Shown: positions 37,439 through 47,555 of the stretch, piece after piece
Numbering within the stretch: the stretch's first letter is position 1
How the letters are laid out: each line of letters starts with the position of its first letter
DNA from: Muricauda sp. SCSIO 64092
GTDB lineage: Bacteria; Bacteroidota; Bacteroidia; Flavobacteriales; Flavobacteriaceae
Direction: 5' to 3'
Assembly: GCF_023016285.1 (NCBI RefSeq)
Contig: NZ_CP095413.1
Location: forward strand, 4,233,001-4,297,000
Length of the DNA: 64,000 bases
Program-made: the position numbers and the translations under genes
The notes under the pieces: generated by a model
Told to the model about the DNA's origin: nothing
Database searches by the model: none
The model's input: only the letters and a program-made list of their open reading frames with translations

Positions 37439-38599
37439 ATGGAGAATCGAATAAAAAGCTTAATTGTCAAATTTCTGGCCAAAGAGGCGGATATCCATGA
37501 ACTCCAACAATTGGAGTTATGGGTAGGAAATCCTGAAAACCAACAATTGTTTCAAGAGTATATTGAGGCCAACGCGATAATGAATATGAGTGTAGGTAAA
37601 TATGACAAAAAAAGAGCTAAGGGGATCATTCTAAAACAAATCAGAAAAGAAAAAGTCAATCAGGGGAAAAAGGCAGTGAAGCCGAATTTTATGAAATATG
37701 CGGCGATACTGGTAGTGGCGTTAATACTTGGTTATTTTTATTTTATTGAAAATAGGGATTTAAATGACCCTGTTGTGTCCTCGCCAACTATTGATGATAC
37801 AATCAAGCCAGGGTCCGATAAGGCTACTTTGATATTGGAGGATGGTTCTGTGGTTGATTTGAGTTCTGAGCACACTTATGAAACCAAGAACATTAAGAGC
37901 AATGGCAAGGAAATTGTTTATTCTGGCCAAGAAAACGCTAAGGATATCAAATACAACTACCTGACAGTTCCAAGGGGAGGAGAGTATTTTCTCAAATTGG
38001 CAGATGGAACCGAGGTTTGGTTGAACTCCGAAACACAATTAAAATATCCTGTGAGCTTCGTAGTGGATAGGCCAAGGGAAGTGGAATTGATTTATGGAGA
38101 AGCGTATTTTGACGTATCTCCAAGTATAGAGCATAACGGGGTAAAGTTCTTGGTGCTAAATCAATCCCAGAAAATAGAGGTATTGGGCACTGAATTCAAT
38201 ATAAAGGCCTACCCAGACGAGAAAAATATTTATTCAACTTTGGTCGAGGGAAGCGTTTCGGTAATTTATGGTACTTCAAGGGAAAATCTGGCTCCTGGTC
38301 AACAATCAATTCTTCATGTGGAAAGTAACGAGGTGATTGTTGATGATGTTGACGTTGAAAGTGAGGTCTCATGGAAGGATGGGGTTTTTATTTTTCGCGA
38401 AAAACCATTGAAGGATATCATGAAAGTTATATCCAGATGGTATGATGCCGATGTTGTTTTTGAGAATAAGGATTTGGAAACCTTAAGATTCAGGGGGGTT
38501 ATTGGAAAACATCAGGAAGTAGAAGAAATATTGTCAATAATGAAATCGACCTCGATAAAGGAATATGAGATCAGGGACAAAACCATTTTACTAAGATGA
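37439..38599 (+). CDS. FecR-type anti-sigma factor
   Basis: This 386-residue inner-membrane protein has an N-terminal cytoplasmic anti-sigma domain (about residues 1-80, FLAKEADIHELQQLELWVGNPENQ), one membrane helix (about 83-102), a FecR periplasmic domain (VPRGGEYFLKLADGTEVWLNSETQLKYP ... VLGTEFNIKAYPDE) and a DUF4974-like end (FREKPLKDIMKVISRWYDADVVF). It should relay the signal from the STN domain of the neighbouring SusC protein to the sigma factor. A diverged copy of its N-terminal 75 residues is fused to the sulfatase at 47556-49241. Confidence 0.92.
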   Translation: MENRIKSLIVKFLAKEADIHELQQLELWVGNPENQQLFQEYIEANAIMNMSVGKYDKKRAKGIILKQIRKEKVNQGKKAVKPNFMKYAAILVVALILGYFYFIENRDLNDPVVSSPTIDDTIKPGSDKATLILEDGSVVDLSSEHTYETKNIKSNGKEIVYSGQENAKDIKYNYLTVPRGGEYFLKLADGTEVWLNSETQLKYPVSFVVDRPREVELIYGEAYFDVSPSIEHNGVKFLVLNQSQKIEVLGTEFNIKAYPDEKNIYSTLVEGSVSVIYGTSRENLAPGQQSILHVESNEVIVDDVDVESEVSWKDGVFIFREKPLKDIMKVISRWYDADVVFENKDLETLRFRGVIGKHQEVEEILSIMKSTSIKEYEIRDKTILLR

Positions 38600-38825
38600 A
38601 ATATAAATGATGGCCGTGTGGTCAATCCGAGCTGGCCAAAAGACAACCAACATAATGAAAATCAATTGCTAACAACTCAAAACTAACTCTTCTGCCTATG
38701 AAATAAATCCAAAATTTATAAAAAAAGAGGATAAGGTTTTACCCGTCAAAGTAAGTAACCCTACCCCCTTATGCCATTATTGATTTAATACCAAATTGTA
38801 TAACAAACCAATAATTAACAAAGTT

Positions 38826-41800
38826 ATGAAATTAGACTTCGAAAAATGCTTTTTTCCATTTGGGAATAAGCTTTTAAAGAACATTATGAGAACATTTCTA
38901 TTCTTGTTTTGTACGGCTATTTTTGCTGCTGTCCCCAGCAATTTGTTATCGCAGAATCCCAAAATCAAGATAGATAAAGACAAGATGGCGACAGTGGATG
39001 AGGTTTTTGACCTCATTGTGGAACAAACCGATTACAAGTTTTTTTATGAAGAGGGTATTTTCAAGAATTATCCAAAAATACCGCTCAAAAAAGGTATCAT
39101 AAGGGCAAATAAGTTGCTTAGCCGTAGCTTGTCTCATGGCAATCTTGAGATAAGTATAACCAATGGCAATCTTGTCGCAATCAAAGAGAAACCTCCTACC
39201 ACCTCCCCAAACCAGCAGTCTACCAACATTTCTGGAGTTGTAAAAGATGTTAATGGACAACCTTTGCCTGGTGCCAACATTGTGGAAAAGGGAACATCCA
39301 ATGGTACCCAGGCGGATTTTGATGGGAATTTTTCTATTCTGGTCGAGGATGAGAATGCAGTTTTAGTTGTGTCTTACATTGGGTTTAATGCCCAAGAAAT
39401 CCCGCTTCAGGGACGCACCAATATCAATGTTGTGTTAGAAGAAAGTGCGGCAGCTTTGGATGAAGTTGTGGTTGTGGGATATGGTACAGTACAAAAAAGT
39501 GATTTATCTGGATCGGTATCTTCTGTTGATCCAGAACAATTGGAAAATATTCCTGTAGCGAGAGTGGATCAGGCATTACAGGGAAGAGCTGCAGGCGTGT
39601 CAGTTGCTGCAACCGGTGGTGCACCAGGAAGTGCGGCCTCGATAAGAATTAGGGGATCCAATTCAATTAATGGGGATAATAACCCCTTATTTGTGGTGGA
39701 TGGCTTCTTGACTCCTGATGGATTTGACCTTAACAGCATTAATCCAAATGATATTCAATCGATAGAAATACTAAAAGATGCCAGTGCCATTTCCATTTAT
39801 GGAGTACGTGGATCCAATGGAGTAATATTGATTACAACTAAAAACGGAAAAGGTGTAGGCACTTCAAAACCTCAATTTAACCTTAATCATTATACTGGAA
39901 TATCCAATATTGTCAGAAAGCTAGATATAATCTCTGGCCCAGAATTGGCACAATATGTTAATGAAGTTGATGAGTTTGAAGGGGCACTACCTACATATCC
40001 TGATGTTGATGATGTGCCAAATGTTGATTATCAAGACCTGATATCAAGAACAGCAATTACAGAAAACCTGGACTTTTCAGTGCAAGGCAATTCTGATGAT
40101 TTGAATTATTTTCTTTCTTTGAATTATTTTAATCAGGAAGGTGTCATAAGGGAATCAGGAATAGAGCGCTACCAAGTAAGGATTAATATTGACGCAAATA
40201 CATCAAAAAAATTCTCCTACGGAACTAGGTCCAATGTAAGTTTTACGGATAGAGATAATGCATTAATAAATTGGAGATCAATATTTATAGATGCCAACCC
40301 TCTTATTCCGATAAGGGATGAAGACGGTGAATATACGGTAATAAGTCCGGTAAATGGGGCTAACTTCAATAACCCAGAAGCTCTTTTCGAATTTAATGGC
40401 AATAGAACCCGTAGGTTAAATGCATTAGCTAATTTTTATGTACAATATGAGCCCATTGAAGGACTGGTCTTTAGATCTACTATCGGGTCAAATTTAGTTT
40501 ATGCCAAACAAGATGTTTTCAATTCCGCGCAAGCACCAAATAGGAACCAAGCCTCTGTAAGGGTCAATCAATCGTTTTTTGTGGGTTTGTTAAATGAAAA
40601 TACTGTAAGCTACAACAAGAAATTTGGTGATCATTCTATTAATTCTGTAATAGGGTTTACATGGCAGACTGATAGAACAGAAGCAACTACAACCGGTGGA
40701 GATGGCATTCCCAATGATGCTAATGGAACAAGTAGTCTAATCTTGGCGGACCCACTATTGAATACCGCGTCGATTGGCCTTTCAACGCGTCAATTAGTGT
40801 CTTTTCCAGCTCGCTTAATATATAATTACAAAAGTAAATATATATTAACATTGGCAGGTAGGCTCGATGGGTCTTCCGTGTTTGCTGTCGATAATAAATA
40901 TTCTTTTTTTCCTTCTGTTTCAGCTGCATGGAATATAGGCAGGGAAAAATTTTTGGAAGATTCCAATCTTATCAGTCAGTTAAAATTGAGAGCTAGTTTC
41001 GGGGTTTCTGGATCTCAGGCCATAGGGCCATATAGGACACTTTCCATTTTACAACGGCAAAATGCCATTATTAATGATGCTGCAACTCTGGGGCTTCAAC
41101 AAGCTAGAGCGGCGAACCCTAATTTGGAGTGGGAAACCACTGATCAAATAGATATAGGTTTAGAATTGGGTTTTTTCAATGATCGCCTACGTTTTGAATT
41201 CGACTACTATGACAAAACTACCAATGACCTTTTGGTAAATGTACAAAATGTACCAAGATTTGTTGGTTTGCAAAGTCCCAACCAACTTATCAATGTTGGG
41301 AGTATTTCTAACAAAGGCCTAGAGTTAACCGTTGGCGCAACAGTTGTGGACAAAAAAGATTTTAGATGGACTACCGATATAACCGTTTTTGGAAATAGAA
41401 ACAAGGTTTTGGCATTGTCCGAAGGCAATGATGAAATACGGTCTAACTTCGGTGGTAATGCAGTAGGTCAATCGCGCTTGGTCATTGGATCTCCTGTCTT
41501 ATTTTATGGGCTCGAGTATTTAGGTGTATTCCAAACACAGGAAGAAATAGATGCAGCACTGGCCAACCAATCTACAGATGTCGCGTCCGGCGAACCACCG
41601 AATTCAGATAACGATTTTGTTTTTGTTGATGGCTCCACTGTACCTGGTTCGGGAAAGTTTAGGGACACTAATGGTGATGGAGCTCTTACAGACGAGGATT
41701 ATGAACCTATTGGGAATCCAGAAGCCAAATTTTCAGGAGGTATTAATAATAGTTTTATCTATAAGAACTGGAGTTTGGATATTTATTTACAAGGCTCATA

Positions 41801-42212
41801 TGGAAATGATATCTATTTTGGATTAGAACAGCCTGGTTTTTTTGGGCGCCTTAACTCAAGCTTGTTTCCAGATGTATTGGATAGATGGACGCCACAAAAC
41901 ACAGACACACGAGTTCCTAGAGCTGGAGCGTTTTCAAGTACTTTTGCTAGACCCAATACACAATTGGTCAAGGACGGCTCACATTTGAGAATTAGAAATG
42001 TTAGGCTGGGATATAATGTGCCTACGGATAAAATAGACTGGGTCTCAAATTTAAACCTTTACATTTTAGTGGACAATTTAGCTGTGTTTAGCAATTATAA
42101 GGGTTATGACCCCGAAGTTGGCTTTGGTGGCAACAACACAAGAAGTGGTGTTGATGATGGCCTTTACCCTCGTAATAGAACATTCACTCTTGGGATTAAT
42201 GCTAAATTTTAA
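38826..42212 (+). CDS. SusC/RagA TonB-linked outer-membrane transporter with STN domain
   Basis: About 1128 residues from the ATG at 38826 (KLDFEKCFFPFGNK); an ATG ten codons upstream is less likely. The order is signal peptide (TFLFLFCTAIFAAVPSNLLSQ), STN signalling domain (KMATVDEVFDLIVEQTDYKFFY), carboxypeptidase-like domain (ISGVVKDVNGQPLPGANIVEKG), TonB-plug (DEVVVVGYGTVQKSDLSGSV, GRAAGVSV, IRIRGSNSI), then a 22-strand barrel ending GINAKF. It imports large oligosaccharides together with SusD. The STN domain fits control through the FecR/sigma pair just upstream. SusD begins 6 bases after the stop. Confidence 0.95.
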   Translation: MKLDFEKCFFPFGNKLLKNIMRTFLFLFCTAIFAAVPSNLLSQNPKIKIDKDKMATVDEVFDLIVEQTDYKFFYEEGIFKNYPKIPLKKGIIRANKLLSRSLSHGNLEISITNGNLVAIKEKPPTTSPNQQSTNISGVVKDVNGQPLPGANIVEKGTSNGTQADFDGNFSILVEDENAVLVVSYIGFNAQEIPLQGRTNINVVLEESAAALDEVVVVGYGTVQKSDLSGSVSSVDPEQLENIPVARVDQALQGRAAGVSVAATGGAPGSAASIRIRGSNSINGDNNPLFVVDGFLTPDGFDLNSINPNDIQSIEILKDASAISIYGVRGSNGVILITTKNGKGVGTSKPQFNLNHYTGISNIVRKLDIISGPELAQYVNEVDEFEGALPTYPDVDDVPNVDYQDLISRTAITENLDFSVQGNSDDLNYFLSLNYFNQEGVIRESGIERYQVRINIDANTSKKFSYGTRSNVSFTDRDNALINWRSIFIDANPLIPIRDEDGEYTVISPVNGANFNNPEALFEFNGNRTRRLNALANFYVQYEPIEGLVFRSTIGSNLVYAKQDVFNSAQAPNRNQASVRVNQSFFVGLLNENTVSYNKKFGDHSINSVIGFTWQTDRTEATTTGGDGIPNDANGTSSLILADPLLNTASIGLSTRQLVSFPARLIYNYKSKYILTLAGRLDGSSVFAVDNKYSFFPSVSAAWNIGREKFLEDSNLISQLKLRASFGVSGSQAIGPYRTLSILQRQNAIINDAATLGLQQARAANPNLEWETTDQIDIGLELGFFNDRLRFEFDYYDKTTNDLLVNVQNVPRFVGLQSPNQLINVGSISNKGLELTVGATVVDKKDFRWTTDITVFGNRNKVLALSEGNDEIRSNFGGNAVGQSRLVIGSPVLFYGLEYLGVFQTQEEIDAALANQSTDVASGEPPNSDNDFVFVDGSTVPGSGKFRDTNGDGALTDEDYEPIGNPEAKFSGGINNSFIYKNWSLDIYLQGSYGNDIYFGLEQPGFFGRLNSSLFPDVLDRWTPQNTDTRVPRAGAFSSTFARPNTQLVKDGSHLRIRNVRLGYNVPTDKIDWVSNLNLYILVDNLAVFSNYKGYDPEVGFGGNNTRSGVDDGLYPRNRTFTLGINAKF

Positions 42213-42218
42213 AAACTT

Positions 42219-43781
42219 ATGAGAACAATTAAATGTTTATTGGTTTTAGTGCTGGTTTTTGGCACTAGTTGTGAAGATTTCCTAGAAGAAAACACTGATG
42301 GGCTTTTATCATCAAGCAGCCTTTTCGGTAGCAATTCTGAAAGCGAACCTGTATTGTTTGGCTTATATGGGCAGTTCAGCTCTGGGGATATGTATTCTGG
42401 GAGTGTTACTTGTTTGGATTTAGGAACAGATATAACTACCCGTAATAGAAATGGAACCACAGTACATGCACCACATACAAATTATCTATTGTCTGCGACC
42501 AATTTAGGTGCATCGCAGGGTATTTATACTAGAATGTACAGGATAATTGCCAATGCAAATTTTCTAATTGCCAATGTTGAAGATAATCCAAACGTTACCG
42601 ATGAAACCATATTGGGAGAAGCCTTGTTTCTTAGAGCATTGGCTTATTATCATTTAACACATTTATGGGGAGATATAGTTTATTTTCGAGATGATTTGAC
42701 CATTGATGAAAGGAGAGTTTTGTCTCAAACGCCTAAGGAAACCATATTTGAGGATATGGTGGCAGATCTACAGCGGGCCGAAAACCTCATGTCAGCAGAT
42801 CTGCCTTCAGGAAATAGAGAAGGTAGGGCCAATAGGTGGGCAGCAAAGACCCTAAGAATGAAATACCACTTAACACAAAATGACTGGGATGGAGTTCGGC
42901 AAGCGGGAGAAGAGATATTGACGTCCTCTCCACATATGTTGGCCGATAGTTATGATGACCTTTGGTATATATCTAACGGATTCAGTGATACCGACCATCC
43001 GGAAATCATATTTAAATCTCAAAGAATTTCTGGAGAAGAGCCTGGTGGGACCGGCGGTAATATTGGCGATATGCACGTCCCCAGATTGGGTGACCAACCG
43101 GGAGATGGCAATTCAGAGATCATCGATGGGATGACCTTAAGGGAAACATTAACTGCAAACGGTGAATTGTTCAATGGTTTTGGCATTAATTTAGGCTTGC
43201 CAAGCTTTGTTGAGAGTATTGCGGCTGATGATACGAGACAGGCTACCATCGCAACGGATACCTATAGAGGATTTAAATTGGGGGTACGAGGTGATGAACT
43301 AGATATTAGCGACCCGAACAGCACGCGTTATTTGTCCAAATTTTGGGGGTTATTAGAAGATGCAAACCCTAGAGGTGGCAGGGGAGTCGATTTTCCTGTA
43401 TTTAGATTGGCCGATGTAAAATTAATGCTGGCAGAAGCCTATAATAATCTGGGACTATTTGCACAGGCATCTGAACAAATCAATGACATTCAAATTAGGG
43501 CGTATGAACCGGATAGACCGGTATTTTCAAGCTCAGACCAATCTTTAATAGCTGAAACTATTTTTAACGAACGTCGTTGGGAACTGGCAGGCGAAGGACA
43601 TAGAAGATATGATTTAAATAGATGGGGGCGACTTATCGAAGAAGTACTGGCACAAACCTATATTAATGAATTATTCAATCCAACGGGCAATATTGGCAAC
43701 GAGCATTTGTTGTGGCCCTTCCCTATAGACGATTTTGAATTTTTAGAGCCTGGCCAAATAGAACAGAATCCGGGTTATTGA
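42219..43781 (+). CDS. SusD/RagB glycan-binding lipoprotein
   Basis: This 520-residue surface lipoprotein has the signal LLVLVLVFGTSCEDFLEE (Cys18) with the SusD-typical CEDFLE start, tetratricopeptide-like helices (GEALFLRALAYYHLTHLWGDIVYF) and the C-terminal block ERRWELAGEGHRRYDLNRWG. It forms the lid of the SusC transporter and binds the polysaccharide. It follows susC by 6 bases and is the last gene of that transcript before a 283-base spacer. Confidence 0.95.
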   Translation: MRTIKCLLVLVLVFGTSCEDFLEENTDGLLSSSSLFGSNSESEPVLFGLYGQFSSGDMYSGSVTCLDLGTDITTRNRNGTTVHAPHTNYLLSATNLGASQGIYTRMYRIIANANFLIANVEDNPNVTDETILGEALFLRALAYYHLTHLWGDIVYFRDDLTIDERRVLSQTPKETIFEDMVADLQRAENLMSADLPSGNREGRANRWAAKTLRMKYHLTQNDWDGVRQAGEEILTSSPHMLADSYDDLWYISNGFSDTDHPEIIFKSQRISGEEPGGTGGNIGDMHVPRLGDQPGDGNSEIIDGMTLRETLTANGELFNGFGINLGLPSFVESIAADDTRQATIATDTYRGFKLGVRGDELDISDPNSTRYLSKFWGLLEDANPRGGRGVDFPVFRLADVKLMLAEAYNNLGLFAQASEQINDIQIRAYEPDRPVFSSSDQSLIAETIFNERRWELAGEGHRRYDLNRWGRLIEEVLAQTYINELFNPTGNIGNEHLLWPFPIDDFEFLEPGQIEQNPGY

Positions 43782-44064
43782 GGGTCACGAACGGAGTGGC
43801 AGTTCTTTGAAATTGGCACGAAGGTGCTGTGGAAACTTGGAGGGGAAGTTCCCTAGGCTTACTTGACAGAATGTTAGTTTAAAAATGCTTTGAGTTAGTT
43901 TGGTTTTTTGGTAGCATAGTTGCCTATGTTGCAGAATTCACCCGGAAACAATTTTCGGATGATTTTTTTAGGACATGTTCCGCAAATTCATCCTTAAACA
44001 GTGAAGGGATTTAAACAAATTGATTGTAACCGGATAAAATATTCAATCCAATAAATTTAGAACA

Positions 44065-45459
44065 ATGAAGTACCTATATATAGCTTCAGTACTACTTTTT
44101 TGCCTAGGAAGCAAAGATCGAGTTATAGAAGACGAAAGACCGAATGTAGTGTTTATTATGGTCGACGACCTGGGATGGAAAGATGTTGGCTATATGGGGG
44201 GCGATTTTTTTGAAACTCCCAATATCGATAAACTTGCGACAGAAGGTATGGTGTTCACTAATAGTTATGCTGGTGCCGCTAACTGTGCGCCCAGCAGAGC
44301 TTGCCTGATGACAGGTCAAAATACACCCCGTCATGGCATTTATACGGTTTCGCCTTCCACAAGAGGCAAGGCCAAAGATCGTAGATTAATCCCGACAAAA
44401 AATACGGATTCCCTGCAATTAGAGATGTTTACTATGGCTGAAATGTTTAAACAAGCAGGCTACACCACTGGGACTTTCGGAAAATGGCATTTGGGCAAAG
44501 ACCCGACCTTGCAAGGCTTTGACGTAAACGTGGCCGGAGACCTGCGTGGCAACCCTGGAAAAAATGGATATTTTAGTCCGTATAATGTAGCCAACTTGGA
44601 AGATGGTCCCGAAGGCGAACATTTAACAGATAGATTGACCAGTGAAGCGATAAAATTTCTAAACACCAATAAAGCGACTCCATTCTTTATATACGTCCCA
44701 TTTTACTCGGTGCATACCCCTATTCTTGCCAAAAAGGAATTAATTGAGAAATACAAATCAAAGACCAATAACCTAAAAAATATCAATCCTACCTATGCGG
44801 CGATGGTCGAAACAATGGATATCAATGTTGGTAGGCTACTTTCGGAAATCAAAAAATTGAATCTCGATAAAAATACCATAATCGTATTTACTTCGGATAA
44901 CGGAGGAATTAGATACATTGCCAGGCAAGACCCATTGCGGGCTGGGAAAGGCTCCTATTATGAAGGTGGTACTCGCGTACCAACCATTATTAAATGGCAC
45001 GGAAAGATAAAACCTAATTCTAATACAAACGTACCTATTGTGAATATGGACTTTTTTCCAACGTTTCAAGAAATAGTCAAAGTATCACTTCCCAATAAAA
45101 CCTTGGATGGTAAAAGCATTTTACCAATCCTGAAAGGAAACACTATAAAAAAGAGAGCTCTTTTTTGGCATTTTCCAATATACCTAGAAAATTATAATAA
45201 TAAAATGGACGATTCCAGAGATCCTTTATTTAGAACACGACCAGGTTCTACTTTGGTTTACGACAATTGGAAACTACATCAATATTTTGAGGATAACGGA
45301 TTGGAATTGTACCATTTGACCGACGATATTGGTGAACGAAACAATTTAGCTGAAAGCCATCCTGAAAAACTAAAGGAAATGATGGCTATATTGACCCAAA
45401 AACAAAGAGAAATGGACGCACCTATTCCAACGATGTTAAATCCTGAATATAGGGAATAA
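44065..45459 (+). CDS. Secreted S1-family sulfatase
   Basis: This 464-residue formylglycine sulfatase has an N-terminal signal (KYLYIASVLLFCLG). The motif NCAPSRACLMTGQ has Cys74 in CxPSR, which must be converted to formylglycine. Metal-binding residues are in FIMVDDLGWKD (VDD) and FTSDNGG. It removes sulfate esters from glycans, here presumably from the PUL substrate. It lies downstream of susD in the same direction after a spacer and converges with the glycosidase gene. The S1 subfamily cannot be set by eye. Confidence 0.92.
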   Translation: MKYLYIASVLLFCLGSKDRVIEDERPNVVFIMVDDLGWKDVGYMGGDFFETPNIDKLATEGMVFTNSYAGAANCAPSRACLMTGQNTPRHGIYTVSPSTRGKAKDRRLIPTKNTDSLQLEMFTMAEMFKQAGYTTGTFGKWHLGKDPTLQGFDVNVAGDLRGNPGKNGYFSPYNVANLEDGPEGEHLTDRLTSEAIKFLNTNKATPFFIYVPFYSVHTPILAKKELIEKYKSKTNNLKNINPTYAAMVETMDINVGRLLSEIKKLNLDKNTIIVFTSDNGGIRYIARQDPLRAGKGSYYEGGTRVPTIIKWHGKIKPNSNTNVPIVNMDFFPTFQEIVKVSLPNKTLDGKSILPILKGNTIKKRALFWHFPIYLENYNNKMDDSRDPLFRTRPGSTLVYDNWKLHQYFEDNGLELYHLTDDIGERNNLAESHPEKLKEMMAILTQKQREMDAPIPTMLNPEYRE

Positions 45460-45503
45460 GGAGTTTAAACCATTTCTAGAACCGCATAGCGCTGATGATA
45501 TAT

Positions 45504-47519
45504 TTACTTCACTTGAAATTGATAAAATCTAAAATCTGCTACTTTGCTTATCTCAAAGTCAATATTTCCTTCACCATCAACTTCCTTTTCTTCGGAATCT
45601 CCTGTGAGCAAGTCTGTTAAAATGAGTGTAGTATTCTTAATAAAATGCAGCCTCATCGTTTTTGTAGCTTCCCCATTATTGATTTCTCTAAAAATGGTTA
45701 GATATCCGTTGTTGATTTCAGGGTTGTAATTCTGAAATCCTGACCAGCTCGAATTATCAGGTTTATTGCCTACAGGGAATACATAACCCTTGTACATGGC
45801 ATCCCGATGTTTTTTGTAAGTTTTTAGAATCGTCCTGATCTGGTCTCTGGCTTCATTGGTATAGTAGTGAGTCTCCTGAAAAAAAATGGGAGATCCCATT
45901 AAAGCAATGGCTACCGAATATGGATGATTATGCAAATAAGCATCGCTTTCTTTTCGATTGACCCGATCGATATTCTGAACACTCACCTGGAACTTGTTCA
46001 GGTTGGTGTATTTGGCTACCTGCCAGGCATCGCGAAGAACAAGGTGTGGGCGGTATACTACATTTTCCGGAATCATGGGTTTTCGGTTCTCCAAATAAAT
46101 ATTACCGTACTCCCTACCATAGAAATAACCGATTCTTGGTGGGTTTTCCGTAACATCCCAGTTTACTCTTACCTTATGATCGGTATCCAGAACAAACTGT
46201 CTGACCTTATTCACAAAACCATGCAATTTTTCATAGCTATTCAGATTGGCAAAATCTAGTTTGTAAGAAGTGAACCCTCCTGTTTTGTATTGCGCTAACA
46301 AGTCCTTTCCAGGGATGGTCCATGCCGCCCAAAGTCCTAATCTGACACCAGCCTTTTCAGCGGCTTCCTTGATATTGGTCCAACCCTTAGGATAAACGTC
46401 ATAGACGCCATAGGTTTTGGTTTTGGTTTGTTTTGCGGGTGCATCCCAGATGTTATATTGGTTGCCCTGCCAGCCATCATCAACCTGATGAAGATCGATT
46501 CCAAGGTCTCTTTGACTTTCTATTTCAATAAGGGTATTGGCTTCTCGAGATGCATATTTGCTTTCATCACCCGAAGCACCACTACCCCAGTTGTTGGCCA
46601 TAATATAAATATCCCGTTTAGGGTCGATAGGAAAACGTTTCCTATCGAATTGTTTTAATGCTAATTGACGGTCACTGCCATCACCCTGATAGGACACCAC
46701 CCAATAGGCCCATAAAGGATTATAGGTTTCTGTCAAATCATCTACACTTATACCAAGGCCTGAGGCATAAACTCCGGGTTCATCGACATAAAATGCCCCA
46801 GTATGTACGCCTTGTTGATTCACACATTTGTGCGACTCCTGTACTAGAATTATACCATTGTCCCTGGATTTTATATCGATAACACTGGCCCAGTTGTAAG
46901 TTCCTTTTCCACGGGTTGTTTCTTCTTTCAGAATCTCTGTTTCCCTGGTGTTACGGTGTTGGGTATCGTTATAATAGCCGATTAAAGAAGTTTCGGAACC
47001 CTCCGTTTTCAAAGGTATATATTCTGCCCTGGTCACACTTGTAGAATCCGTTGAACCCTTGTCTTTGTAATTACCTAACTTTTTCACAAATAACTGGGTA
47101 CGTAGTCCTGTGGCATTTGGGTATGCCCATACCACATATTTAACACCAACACCATCGCCTGGATATTCGAACTCTGCAGTCACCTCCAAATGGTCAGAGG
47201 TAAAACCGTAATCATTGGATTTCCTGGTGGTCAATTCTGTTAGCTTGGCTTCAGCATTTTCTGAGAGGATGCCACTCAGGTTCCAATCAGAACCAAAAGG
47301 GCTTCCCAGAGATTTATAAGATTCTATGGATTGCGTCAATAACCCTTGTGGTGTCAATTCCCAAACACGGGTGATTTTACCCGTTGAGATATTCAAAGTA
47401 TTTCCTTTGGTATAAGCTTTGGCTTCTTTAAAGCTTTCCTCTATTTGAATATTAAAATCCTTGTTACAGGATATCAGAAACAATAGGCTAAGGCCTAAAT
47501 ACTTAAAGCAGTTTTTCAT
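45504..47519 (-). CDS. Lipoprotein glycoside hydrolase of alpha-galactosidase (clan D) type
   Basis: This 671-residue lipoprotein (LGLSLLFLISCNKD) has an N-terminal beta domain (to about 300) and a (beta/alpha)8 barrel. IDLHQVDDGWQ (about residue 346) resembles the DDGW of GH27/GH36 enzymes. YKLDFANLN (about 420) is in the place of the nucleophile Asp (K-x-D), and VNWDVTENPPR (about 455) is a candidate acid/base site. It may release alpha-linked galactose or a related sugar. It is transcribed 36 bases after the sulfatase gene at 47556, so the two act together. It is too divergent for me to give a GH number with certainty. Confidence 0.75.
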   Translation of the reverse strand: MKNCFKYLGLSLLFLISCNKDFNIQIEESFKEAKAYTKGNTLNISTGKITRVWELTPQGLLTQSIESYKSLGSPFGSDWNLSGILSENAEAKLTELTTRKSNDYGFTSDHLEVTAEFEYPGDGVGVKYVVWAYPNATGLRTQLFVKKLGNYKDKGSTDSTSVTRAEYIPLKTEGSETSLIGYYNDTQHRNTRETEILKEETTRGKGTYNWASVIDIKSRDNGIILVQESHKCVNQQGVHTGAFYVDEPGVYASGLGISVDDLTETYNPLWAYWVVSYQGDGSDRQLALKQFDRKRFPIDPKRDIYIMANNWGSGASGDESKYASREANTLIEIESQRDLGIDLHQVDDGWQGNQYNIWDAPAKQTKTKTYGVYDVYPKGWTNIKEAAEKAGVRLGLWAAWTIPGKDLLAQYKTGGFTSYKLDFANLNSYEKLHGFVNKVRQFVLDTDHKVRVNWDVTENPPRIGYFYGREYGNIYLENRKPMIPENVVYRPHLVLRDAWQVAKYTNLNKFQVSVQNIDRVNRKESDAYLHNHPYSVAIALMGSPIFFQETHYYTNEARDQIRTILKTYKKHRDAMYKGYVFPVGNKPDNSSWSGFQNYNPEINNGYLTIFREINNGEATKTMRLHFIKNTTLILTDLLTGDSEEKEVDGEGNIDFEISKVADFRFYQFQVK

Positions 47520-47555
47520 TTATCTAAATTGTATTATTATTTTAAAAAGTTTTTG